Shown here one piece after another: positions 43,589-51,142 of a stretch of 64,000 nt of DNA (position 1 is the first letter of the stretch; every line of letters begins with the position of its first letter). Location: contig JAFAFA010000149.1 in the NCBI GenBank assembly GCA_023423695.1, positions 36,445 through 100,444 of the forward strand, given 5' to 3'. Below the pieces are notes generated by a model that did not search any database, had not been told where the DNA came from, and was given only the letters and a program-made list of their open reading frames with translations. This stretch comes from Pseudomonadota bacterium (lineage in GTDB: Bacteria > Pseudomonadota > Alphaproteobacteria > Azospirillales > Azospirillaceae). Position numbers and translations under genes: made by a program.

Positions 43589-44662
43589 TCAGTGCGAGAA
43601 GGGATAAAGCTTCCAGTAGGCCTTGATCTGCTTCCAGCGGTGGGCCAGCCCATCGGGCTCGAACACCAGGAACAGGATGATGACGAGGCCGATCGACATC
43701 TCGCGCAGGAAGGCGATGTTGTCCTTCAGGTTCAGCGCGGTATCGATGGCGGTGCCGCTGACCATCTTGGTGAGCGCCTGCATCGCCTCCGGCAGGAAGA
43801 CCATGAAGGCGGTGCCCATCAGCGTGCCCATGATCGAACCCAGCCCACCGATGATGATCATGCCCAGGAACTGGATCGAGAAGAGGATGGTGAAGCCCTC
43901 CACCGACACGAACTGCAGGTAATGGGCGTAGAGGGCGCCGCCGATGCCGGCGTAGAAGGCGGAGATGCCGAAGGACATCGTCCGGTACTTGGTCAGGTTG
44001 ATGCCCATGATCTCGGCGGACAGGTAATGGTCGCGCACCGCCACCAGGGCGCGGCCGTCGCGGGTCCGCATCAGGTTGGTGGCGAGGATGTACATCACGA
44101 CCATCGCCACCAGCGCGACGTAGAAATAGCGCTCGTCGGTGTCGAAGGCGAAGCCGAACACGGTCAGCGGCTCGGCGATGGTGCCGGCGGTGCCTCCGGT
44201 GAACCAGTCAGCCCGGGCGAAGAAGTCCTGCAGGATGTACTGCGCCGCCAGCGTGGCGATGGCGAGGTACAGGCCCTTCAGCCGCGCCGCCGGCATGCCG
44301 AACAGCAGACCGACCATCGTGGTGACGACGCCCGCCAGCGGGATGGCGAGCGCCACCGGAACGCCCAGGCTGTTGTTCAGCCAGGCGGACGCGAAGGCGC
44401 CGAAGCCGAAGAAGGCGGAATGGCCGATGGAGATCTGGCCGGTGAAGCCGACCAGGATGTTCAGGCCGAGCGCGGCGATGCCGAGATAGCTGATCTGGAT
44501 CAGCAGGCTGAGCCAGTAGCGGTCCATGAAGGCCGGGCAGGCCAGCAGGAGGACCACGCCTAGGATCGCGAAGTTGCGGCTGGTCCTGGTCGGGAAGATG
44601 GTGGTGTCGGTCCCGTAGGACGTCTTGAAATCACCACTCGGAATGATGCTGACGTTCGCCAT
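43589..44662 (-). CDS. livM: Liv-type ABC transporter permease LivM
   Basis: The 357-residue polytopic protein has the LivM plan: a hydrophobic core of about ten helices with GLNILVGFTGQISIGHSAFFGFGAFASA (segment spread over residues about 65-95), AIATLAAQYILQDF and the ATPase-contact region MSFGISAFYAGIGGALYA. It forms the channel with LivH, whose gene lies 7 bases upstream, and precedes the receptor gene in the leftward operon. Confidence 0.93.
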   Translation of the reverse strand: MANVSIIPSGDFKTSYGTDTTIFPTRTSRNFAILGVVLLLACPAFMDRYWLSLLIQISYLGIAALGLNILVGFTGQISIGHSAFFGFGAFASAWLNNSLGVPVALAIPLAGVVTTMVGLLFGMPAARLKGLYLAIATLAAQYILQDFFARADWFTGGTAGTIAEPLTVFGFAFDTDERYFYVALVAMVVMYILATNLMRTRDGRALVAVRDHYLSAEIMGINLTKYRTMSFGISAFYAGIGGALYAHYLQFVSVEGFTILFSIQFLGMIIIGGLGSIMGTLMGTAFMVFLPEAMQALTKMVSGTAIDTALNLKDNIAFLREMSIGLVIILFLVFEPDGLAHRWKQIKAYWKLYPFSH

Positions 44663-44669
44663 TTGGGCC

Positions 44670-45557
44670 TCACACGCGCTCGATGTCTTTGGTGCCGAAC
44701 AGGCCGTAGGGCTTGATCATCAGGATGGCGATCAGGACGTAGAAGGGCGCGATCTCGTACATGTTGCCCCAGTTCAGCCACTGGCTGTCCAGGTAGTGCG
44801 CCATGTTCTCCAGCACGCCGACGATCAGGCCGCCGACCACCGCGCCGATGACGCTGTCGAGGCCGCCCAGGATCACCGCCGGGAACACCTTGATGCCAAA
44901 GAAGGACAGCGCCGACGACACGCCGTTGACCACGCCCACCGTGACGCCGGCCACCGCCGACACCATGGCGGAAATCGCCCAGCTCATCGCGAACATGTGG
45001 CGGACCGAGATGCCCAGCGACTGCGCCACCTGCTGGTCGAAGGCGGTGGCCCGCATGGCAAGGCCGGTCCGCGAGTATTTGAAGAACCAGCCGAAGCCCG
45101 CCATGATCAGGATCGAGATCAGCAGCGACATCACGTAGACGGTCTGCACCTCCAGCCCGAACAGGTTCATGGTGGGGCTGGCGAAGATCGGCGGGAAGGG
45201 CTTGGCGAAGACGCCGAACATCCACTTCATCGCCGCCTGGAAGACGATGGACAGGCCGATCGTCACCATGATGACGGAGATGATCGGCTCGCCGATCATC
45301 GGCCTCAGGACGACGATCTGCAGGATGACGCCGAAGGCCAGCATGAAGACCAGCGTGATCGGGAAGCCGATCCAGAAGGGCAGTTGCCAGCTGGTCAGCA
45401 GCCACCAGCAGGTCCAGGCGCCGATCAGCAGGAATTCGCCTTGTGCGAAGTTAACGATGCGGCTGGCCTTGTAGATCAGCACGAAGGACATGGCGACCAC
45501 GCCATACAGCGCGCCGACGATCAGGCCGTTGACGAGAAGCTGAAACAGAAGGGTCAT
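44670..45557 (-). CDS. livH: Liv-type ABC transporter permease LivH
   Basis: The 295-residue membrane protein matches LivH: LLVNGLIVGALYGVVAMSFV at the N-terminus, RIVNFAQGEFLLIGAW, the ATPase-contact loop ATAFDQQVAQSLGISVRHMF, and PAVILGGLDSVIGAVVGGL. Length is typical (about 300). Upstream, a palindromic repeat separates it from the acyl-CoA synthetase gene. Confidence 0.93.
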   Translation of the reverse strand: MTLLFQLLVNGLIVGALYGVVAMSFVLIYKASRIVNFAQGEFLLIGAWTCWWLLTSWQLPFWIGFPITLVFMLAFGVILQIVVLRPMIGEPIISVIMVTIGLSIVFQAAMKWMFGVFAKPFPPIFASPTMNLFGLEVQTVYVMSLLISILIMAGFGWFFKYSRTGLAMRATAFDQQVAQSLGISVRHMFAMSWAISAMVSAVAGVTVGVVNGVSSALSFFGIKVFPAVILGGLDSVIGAVVGGLIVGVLENMAHYLDSQWLNWGNMYEIAPFYVLIAILMIKPYGLFGTKDIERV

Positions 45558-45587
45558 GGCGTGGCCTCGCCCGTGAGGATCGCGTTA

Positions 45588-45694
45588 TCCCCTCTTCCCC
45601 CTGGGGAGAGGGTTAGGGTGAGGGGGATGCATGGCGAGGAGCGTCCGGCATGCGGATCCCCCTCACCCATCCTCTCCCCGGGGGGGAGAGGGGC
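45588..45694. repeat. G/C-run palindromic repeat, different subtype
   Basis: An inner 13-base perfect inverted repeat, GGGTGAGGGGGAT (45616-45628) with ATCCCCCTCACCC (45656-45668), is flanked by C-run/G-run arms on both sides. It lies in the 159-base gap between the acyl-CoA synthetase gene and livH. It differs in sequence from copies A and B but shares their size and compound hairpin design. Confidence 0.7.
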
Positions 45695-45716
45695 TATGCT
45701 CGTCCACATGGGCCGA

Positions 45717-47660
45717 TTACGCCGCAACCGGCTGCCGCGGCGCCGTGGCGGCGGCCGGGGCCAGGTCGATGACGGTCAGCGTCGTGCGGATGCGCTGCTT
45801 GGTGCCGTCCTGGAAGGCGATCGTGGTGTCCACGTCGATCTTCGGCTGGCCGGCATAGATGCTGTCGATGATGGTGCCGTACTTCTCGGCGACGACGCCG
45901 CGGCGCACCTTGCGGGTGCGGGTCAGCTCGCCGTCGTCGGCGTCCAGCTCCTTGTAGAGCAGCAGGAACTTGGAGATGCGCTGAAACTCGGGAAGCGTCT
46001 GGTTCACCCGCTCCACCTCCGCCCGCAGCAGGTCGTAGACCTCCTGCTTGGACGAGAGGTCGGAGTATGTGGTGAAGGCGATGCGGTTCTTTTCCGCCCA
46101 TTTCGACACGATGGAGAAGCGAATGCAGATGATCGCCGACAGATACTCGCGCTTGTCGCCCAGGATCACCGCCTCGGCGACATAGGGGCTGAACTTCAGC
46201 TTGTTCTCGATGTATTGCGGGCTGAAGCGGTCGCCCTGGGCGGTGGTGGCAATGTCCTTGATGCGGTCGATGATGACCAGATGCCCCTTCTTGTCGAAGA
46301 AGCCGGCGTCGCCGGTGTGCATCCAGCCATCGCGCATGTCGGCGACGGTCGCCTTCTCGTTCCGGTAATAGCCGGCGAACATGTTGGGGTGGCGGGTGAC
46401 GATCTCGCCGACGCCGTTGTGGTCGGCGTCGATCACCTTCACCTCGATGCCGTCGTCGAACGGCACGCCGACGGTGTCGAAATCCACGTCGGTGCCGCGA
46501 TGGACGGTGTAGGCGCCCATCGTCTCGGTCTGACCGTAGATCTGGCGTAGCGGCACGCCCAGCGCCTGGAAGAACTTGAAGGTGTCCGGCCCCAACGCCG
46601 CGCCGCCGGTGGCCGCCGATTTCAGGTTGGTGAAGCCCAGCCGGTCGCGCAGAGCCTTGAACAGGATCGCGTCGGCCATCGCCGAGCGCTGCCCCTTCGA
46701 CAGCGCCTCCAGCCCCAGCTTCATGCCGAGTTCGTACATCTTCTGCTTGAAGGGCGAGGCGTCCATCATCCGGGCGCGCACGTCGGCGGCGATGGCCTCC
46801 CACAGGCGCGGCGCGAACAGGACGAAGGTCGGCCCGATCTCGCGGAAGTCGTGCATCATCGTCTCGGCTTCCTCGACGAAGTTCACGCGCATCCGCGACA
46901 CCACGCCCATGCCGACGGCGTAGACCTGCTCCATGATCCAGGACAACGGCAGGACGGAGACATACTCGTCCTCCGGTCCCTTGGGATCGGCGGACAGGTA
47001 GCTGGCGACGTGGCGGATCAGGCGTCCCGCCGGCAGCATCGCCATCTTTGGGTTCGAGGTGGTGCCGGAGGTGGTGCAGAGGATGGCGACATCCTCGCCC
47101 TTCGTCTCGGCCACCATGCGGTCGTAGAGGTCCGGCTGCTGCGCCAGCAGTTCCTCGCCCATGCGAATCAGGTCGGTGACCGGCATCAGGCGGGGGTCGT
47201 GGTATTTGCGCATGCCGCGCGGGTCGGAATAGATGATGTGCTGCAGCGTCGGCAGCCGGTCGGCGAGGTTCAGCAGCTTGTCGACCTGCTCCTCGTCCTC
47301 GGCGAACACCACCTTCACGTCGGCATAGGTGATGAGGTAGGCGACCTCCTCGTCCAGCGCATCGCGGTAGATGCCCAGGCTGTAGCCGCGCACCGCATGG
47401 GTCGCGATCTCGCCCATCACCCAGTCGGGACGGTTGTCGCCGAGAAGGCCGACAACCTCGCCCGGCACGACGCCCAGCTTGGTCATGCCCAGCGCGAAGG
47501 CACGGATGCGGGCATGCACGTCGGCCCAGGTGAAGGTCCGCCAGATGCCGAAATCCTTCTCGCGCATGGCGATGTCGCCGCCATGATCGCGGGCGTGCAA
47601 TGCCACCAGCTTCGGCAGTGTGTCGTAGACGGCCAGATCGGGCAGATCGAGCTTCGACAT
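45717..47660 (-). CDS. AMP-dependent long-chain acyl-CoA synthetase (FadD15-like)
   Basis: The 647-residue protein is a full-length adenylate-forming ligase with ILCTTSGTTSNPKMAML (A3 P-loop), IYGQTETMGAYT (A5), GWMHTGDAGFFDKKGHLVIIDRIKD (A7/A8), and a complete C-terminal domain. It should activate a carboxylic acid to its CoA thioester. Its ATG overlaps the livG stop by one base (TGATG). The intact motifs contrast with the degenerate synthetase domain of the divergent IclR fusion. An enzyme of this class inside a Liv-type operon suggests import coupled to CoA trapping. Chain length or aromatic preference is not visible. Confidence 0.92.
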   Translation of the reverse strand: MSKLDLPDLAVYDTLPKLVALHARDHGGDIAMREKDFGIWRTFTWADVHARIRAFALGMTKLGVVPGEVVGLLGDNRPDWVMGEIATHAVRGYSLGIYRDALDEEVAYLITYADVKVVFAEDEEQVDKLLNLADRLPTLQHIIYSDPRGMRKYHDPRLMPVTDLIRMGEELLAQQPDLYDRMVAETKGEDVAILCTTSGTTSNPKMAMLPAGRLIRHVASYLSADPKGPEDEYVSVLPLSWIMEQVYAVGMGVVSRMRVNFVEEAETMMHDFREIGPTFVLFAPRLWEAIAADVRARMMDASPFKQKMYELGMKLGLEALSKGQRSAMADAILFKALRDRLGFTNLKSAATGGAALGPDTFKFFQALGVPLRQIYGQTETMGAYTVHRGTDVDFDTVGVPFDDGIEVKVIDADHNGVGEIVTRHPNMFAGYYRNEKATVADMRDGWMHTGDAGFFDKKGHLVIIDRIKDIATTAQGDRFSPQYIENKLKFSPYVAEAVILGDKREYLSAIICIRFSIVSKWAEKNRIAFTTYSDLSSKQEVYDLLRAEVERVNQTLPEFQRISKFLLLYKELDADDGELTRTRKVRRGVVAEKYGTIIDSIYAGQPKIDVDTTIAFQDGTKQRIRTTLTVIDLAPAAATAPRQPVAA

Positions 47661-48556
47661 CACGCGACCTCCTTCCGCGGTTGGGCGGCGGTGGCGGCCG
47701 GCGCCTCTTCCTCGTCGTCCTCGCCCAGATAGGCGCGGCGCACGCGGGGATCGGCCAGGACCTCCTCCGGCTTGCCTTCGGCGATCTTCTTGCCGAATTC
47801 CAGCACCATCACCCGGTGCGAGATGTCCATGACCACGCCCATATCGTGCTCGATCATGACTACGGTCATGCCGAACTCCTCGTTCAGGTCGACGATGTAG
47901 CGGGCCATGTCCTCCTTCTCTTCCAGGTTCATGCCGGCCATCGGCTCGTCCAGCAGGATCAGGTCCGGCTTCAGCGCCATGGCGCGCGCCAGTTCCACCC
48001 GCTTGCGCAGGCCGTAGGACAGGGTGCCGGCGGTGGCCTTGCGCACATGCTGGATTTCGAGGAAGTCGATGATCTCCTCCACCTCGCGGCGGTGGGACAG
48101 TTCCTCCTTCCGCGCCCCGGTCAGCCAGTAGAGCGACCCGGTCAGGAAGTTGTTCTTCAGCAGGTGGTGGCGGCCGACCATGATGTTGTCGAGCACGGTC
48201 ATGTGCCCGAACAGCGCCAGATTCTGGAAAGTGCGGCCGATGCCGAGCGAGGCGCGATGGTTCGGGGTCATCCCCGTCACGTCGCGGCCCTTGAAATAGA
48301 CCTTTCCGTCCGTCGGCCGGTAGCGGCCGGAGATGCAGTTGACCATCGAGGTCTTGCCGGCCCCGTTCGGGCCGATGATCGAGAACAACTCGCCCCTACG
48401 GATGCCGAAACTGACGTCGGTCAGCGCATGGACGCCCCCGAAGCGCAGATTGACGCCCCGAGCCTCGAAGATGGTCTCCGCCTGGGTGGTGGGCGAATTT
48501 TGGCCAAGGGAATTTTGGCCAGGGCCGGGGTGTGGTGCGACGGGCGCGCCTGACAT
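47660..48556 (-). CDS. livG: Liv-type ABC transporter ATP-binding protein LivG
   Basis: The 298-residue ATPase has Walker A IIGPNGAGKTSM, signature LSYGLRKRVELARAMA, Walker B LILLDEPMAGMNLEE and VVMIEHDMGVVMDISHRVMVL. The N-terminus carries an extra hydrophilic leader with a five-residue tandem GQNSL/GQNSP, from a 15-base direct duplication at 48495-48509 and 48510-48524. GGAGGAGG precedes the ATG. It is the first gene of the leftward operon livG-ligase-livH-livM-receptor-livF-PaaK-like, 66 bases after a 17-base palindrome. Confidence 0.93.
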   Translation of the reverse strand: MSGAPVAPHPGPGQNSLGQNSPTTQAETIFEARGVNLRFGGVHALTDVSFGIRRGELFSIIGPNGAGKTSMVNCISGRYRPTDGKVYFKGRDVTGMTPNHRASLGIGRTFQNLALFGHMTVLDNIMVGRHHLLKNNFLTGSLYWLTGARKEELSHRREVEEIIDFLEIQHVRKATAGTLSYGLRKRVELARAMALKPDLILLDEPMAGMNLEEKEDMARYIVDLNEEFGMTVVMIEHDMGVVMDISHRVMVLEFGKKIAEGKPEEVLADPRVRRAYLGEDDEEEAPAATAAQPRKEVA

Positions 48557-48621
48557 TTCCTCCTCCGTTGCTGTTGGTACCGCTTCTCGGGGTCACGACC
48601 CGGCTCTTTGGTGGCCGGCGA

Positions 48622-48638
48622 GGTCCATATTGTGGACC
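48622..48638. promoter_or_regulatory. Operator copy 1 for the IclR-type regulator (proposed)
   Basis: GGTCCATATTGTGGACC is a perfect inverted repeat GGTCCA-N5-TGGACC, 66 bases upstream of livG. The identical arms and spacer length recur at 48738-48754, directly before the divergent regulator gene. IclR-family proteins bind palindromes of about this size. Centre-to-centre distance is 116 bases, close to eleven helical turns. Confidence 0.75.
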
Positions 48639-48737
48639 GTTTCATGAGCAACTTCCGCACTATATACCGGGTTCCGTTCTGTTTTCAACACTGACATTCC
48701 GCCACTGCATGTTTTTTGGCGCGACAAGCCGCTACGC

Positions 48738-48754
48738 GGTCCATATGATGGACC
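48738..48754. promoter_or_regulatory. Operator copy 2, abutting the regulator start codon (proposed)
   Basis: GGTCCATATGATGGACC repeats the GGTCCA-N5-TGGACC palindrome and ends one base before the ATG of the IclR-type fusion gene. It occupies the place of the ribosome site, so occupancy would block both transcription and start of the regulator's own message. Autoregulation is inferred. Confidence 0.75.
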
Positions 48755-48755
48755 C

Positions 48756-50486
48756 ATGATCAGTCACGCCGACATCGCCACACCTCCTGCCGCTCCCAGC
48801 GCGGCGGGCGGCACCCAAAGCCTGGAACGCGCCATCGCCCTGCTGCGCGCAGTCGCCGACGCGGGCACCGACGGCGCGCGGTTGGCCGACCTGATGGCCG
48901 GGGTCGGGCTGTCGAAGGCGACCACCCACCGGCTGCTGATGGCGCTGGCGCGCGAAGGGCTGGTGGAGCAGGACGGGCGCAGCAAGCGCTATCACCTGGG
49001 ACCGGATCTGGTGATGCTGGGCGATCTGGCGTCGCTGCGGCACCGGCCGGCTCCCCCGGCCCTGCCCCAGCCGCCGGAAGCTGCGGCGGCGCCAACGATG
49101 GCAGAGATGCCGCCGGCCCTGATGGTCAGGCCGTCGGCCTTCCTGCGGCCGGAGTATCGCGGCGAGTCCATCGCGCTGGCTTCACTGCTGTGCGACCGTC
49201 ATGTCCGCGCCGCCGACGGCGCGCGGGCGGCGCTGCTGCATGAAAGCGTCGCGGGACAGACGACAGAACTCAGCTTCGCCCGCCTCGCCCATGATTCGGC
49301 GCGCTTCGCGACCGTGCTGGCCGCCATGGGGGTGGGACAGGGCGACCGGGTGGCGGTGCTGCTGCCCAAGGGACCGGAGTTGCTGATCACCGCATTGGCG
49401 ATCTGGCGGCTGGGCGGCGTCTACATGCCGCTGTTCACAACCTATACCCCCTCATCCGTTGCCTACCGGCTGGCCGACAGCGACGCGCGGGCCATCGTCA
49501 CCAACGGCTTCCTGCGCCGCAAGGTGCCGCGCGACAACACCCGGCCGGTGGTGACGGTGGAGGGCGACGAGGCCTTCGGCCCCGACGCCGTGCCCTTCTG
49601 GTCGTCGCTGCACGAGGCCGCCCCTCTGGCGGAAGTGGCGCGCTACCGCGAGGGAGACGCCTTCGCCCTGATCTACACGTCGGAGTCGGAGCCGACGCCG
49701 CTCGGCGTCTCGCTGCCGGTCAAGGCGCTGTCGGGGATCGAACAGTACATGCGCATCGGCCTGGATCTGCGCGACGACGACATCTACTGGAACATGGCCG
49801 ATCCCGGCTGGGCCTATGGCGCCTATTACGGGTTGGTCGGTCCGCTGCTGCTGGGACGGACGACGATCTTCTGCGACGGCCCCTACGACGTGCGGCAGGG
49901 CTACCGCATGCTGACGAAGTTCGGCGTCACCAACCTGACCGCGGCGCCGTCGCAGATCCGCGCCTGGCACGGCGCCGACCCCGGCGTGTCGCACCAGTTC
50001 GCGCTGCGCATCCTGTCGGTGGTGGGCGAGCCGCTGCCGTCCGACCTGATCGCCTGGGCAAACCGGACGGTGAAGGTCCCCCTGCTCGACCAGTATGGCC
50101 AGCGCGAGACCGGCATCTTCATCGTGAACCGGTACGATCCCGACGGAACCGGCCGTACCGGGTCCGAGGCGGCGGACGGCGGCGAGGCCATACAGCCGCC
50201 CAACGCCTCGCTCGGCCGGCCGATGCCGGGATTCCGCGTCGTCATCCTCGACCCCGATGGGCGGGAAGCGCCGGTGGGCGGCGCCGGCGAGATCGCCATC
50301 GACGTGGACCATTCGCCGCTGTTCTGGTTCGAATCCTACGCCAACAACCCGGAGCGCACCGCCCAGCGCTTCCGCCACGGCCGGCGCTATTACCTGACCG
50401 GCGACCGCGCCTTCATGGACCGTGACGGCAACATCCATTACCGCGGCCGGGCATCGGACGCGATCCAGATGCAGCAGGGCGAATAG
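48756..50486 (+). CDS. IclR-type DNA-binding domain fused to a degenerate, C-truncated acyl-CoA synthetase
   Basis: The 576-residue protein begins with a complete IclR winged helix (residues about 20-92: QSLERAIALLRAV, LSKATTHRLLMALAREGLV, RYHLGPDLVMLGDLA). Instead of the IclR effector domain it continues, after a Pro/Ala linker, into an acyl-CoA synthetase large domain (about 125-576) close to the acetate/medium-chain group (VAVLLPKGPELLITALAIWR, WNMADPGWAYGAYYGLVGPL). The ATP P-loop normally reading TSGTTGxPKG is TSESEPTPLG (309-318), the A5 motif is YGQRETG rather than YGQTE, and the protein stops just after A8 (GRASDAI), so the C-terminal lid with the catalytic Lys is absent. No continuation is found downstream in another frame. 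It should bind DNA and sense an acid or acyl-CoA rather than catalyse. Divergent from the Liv/ligase operon. Confidence 0.88.
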   Translation: MISHADIATPPAAPSAAGGTQSLERAIALLRAVADAGTDGARLADLMAGVGLSKATTHRLLMALAREGLVEQDGRSKRYHLGPDLVMLGDLASLRHRPAPPALPQPPEAAAAPTMAEMPPALMVRPSAFLRPEYRGESIALASLLCDRHVRAADGARAALLHESVAGQTTELSFARLAHDSARFATVLAAMGVGQGDRVAVLLPKGPELLITALAIWRLGGVYMPLFTTYTPSSVAYRLADSDARAIVTNGFLRRKVPRDNTRPVVTVEGDEAFGPDAVPFWSSLHEAAPLAEVARYREGDAFALIYTSESEPTPLGVSLPVKALSGIEQYMRIGLDLRDDDIYWNMADPGWAYGAYYGLVGPLLLGRTTIFCDGPYDVRQGYRMLTKFGVTNLTAAPSQIRAWHGADPGVSHQFALRILSVVGEPLPSDLIAWANRTVKVPLLDQYGQRETGIFIVNRYDPDGTGRTGSEAADGGEAIQPPNASLGRPMPGFRVVILDPDGREAPVGGAGEIAIDVDHSPLFWFESYANNPERTAQRFRHGRRYYLTGDRAFMDRDGNIHYRGRASDAIQMQQGE

Positions 50487-50563
50487 GCAGCGGCACCCCT
50501 TTTCGGGTATAGATCGCCGTCGGGACCACGGCGGCGCACGCCGGGAGAGCGCGAAGGACGGGT

Positions 50564-51127
50564 ATGGAATCCAAGACGAAGAACCGCGAATCCTGGCTGG
50601 CCGCCGCCTTCGCGGCGCTGGCCGAAGGCGGCGTCGACAAGGTGCGGGTGGAGGTGCTGGCGAAGGCCCTGAAGGTCACCAAGGGCAGCTTCTATTGGCA
50701 TTTCCGCGACCGCACCGACCTGATGAACGCACTGCTCGACAGCTGGAAACTGGGCCGCATCGCCGCAATCAAGGAACAGACCCGGTTGGACGGGCGCGAA
50801 CCGGCGCAGCAACTGCGCGACCTGTTGGCGCTCTATGGCGGCAGCAAGCCGCGGGGCATGGCGATAGAGTTGGCGGTGCGCGACTGGGCCCGGCGCGATC
50901 CCGAGGCGGAAAGCGTGATCGCCGAGGTGGACCGCGAGCGCCTTCACAGCGTCGCCGGCCTGTTCGTGGCCTTGGGTCTGCCGCCCGATCAGGCCTTCGC
51001 CCGCGCCTACCTGTTCTACGCCTTCGCCTTCGGCCAGGGGCTGCTCGCCCCCGGCGCCGCCGCCGACCGGGCCGAGGTGGTGCGGGCAATCTGCTCCGAC
51101 GTGCTGGTGCCGGAGGCGCAGGTCTAG
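50564..51127 (+). CDS. TetR-family transcriptional regulator
   Basis: The 187-residue protein has an N-terminal helix-turn-helix (residues about 8-55: SWLAAAFAALAEGGVDKVRV, KVTKGSFYWHFRDRTDLMNAL) and an all-helical ligand domain. SFYWHF is the recognition-helix hallmark of TetR proteins. It lies 77 bases after the IclR-synthetase fusion and could be co-transcribed with it. TetR proteins of this type often respond to acyl-CoA or hydrophobic compounds, which would suit the neighbourhood, but the ligand is unknown. Confidence 0.9.
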   Translation: MESKTKNRESWLAAAFAALAEGGVDKVRVEVLAKALKVTKGSFYWHFRDRTDLMNALLDSWKLGRIAAIKEQTRLDGREPAQQLRDLLALYGGSKPRGMAIELAVRDWARRDPEAESVIAEVDRERLHSVAGLFVALGLPPDQAFARAYLFYAFAFGQGLLAPGAAADRAEVVRAICSDVLVPEAQV

Positions 51128-51142
51128 CACCTCAAGGACACC

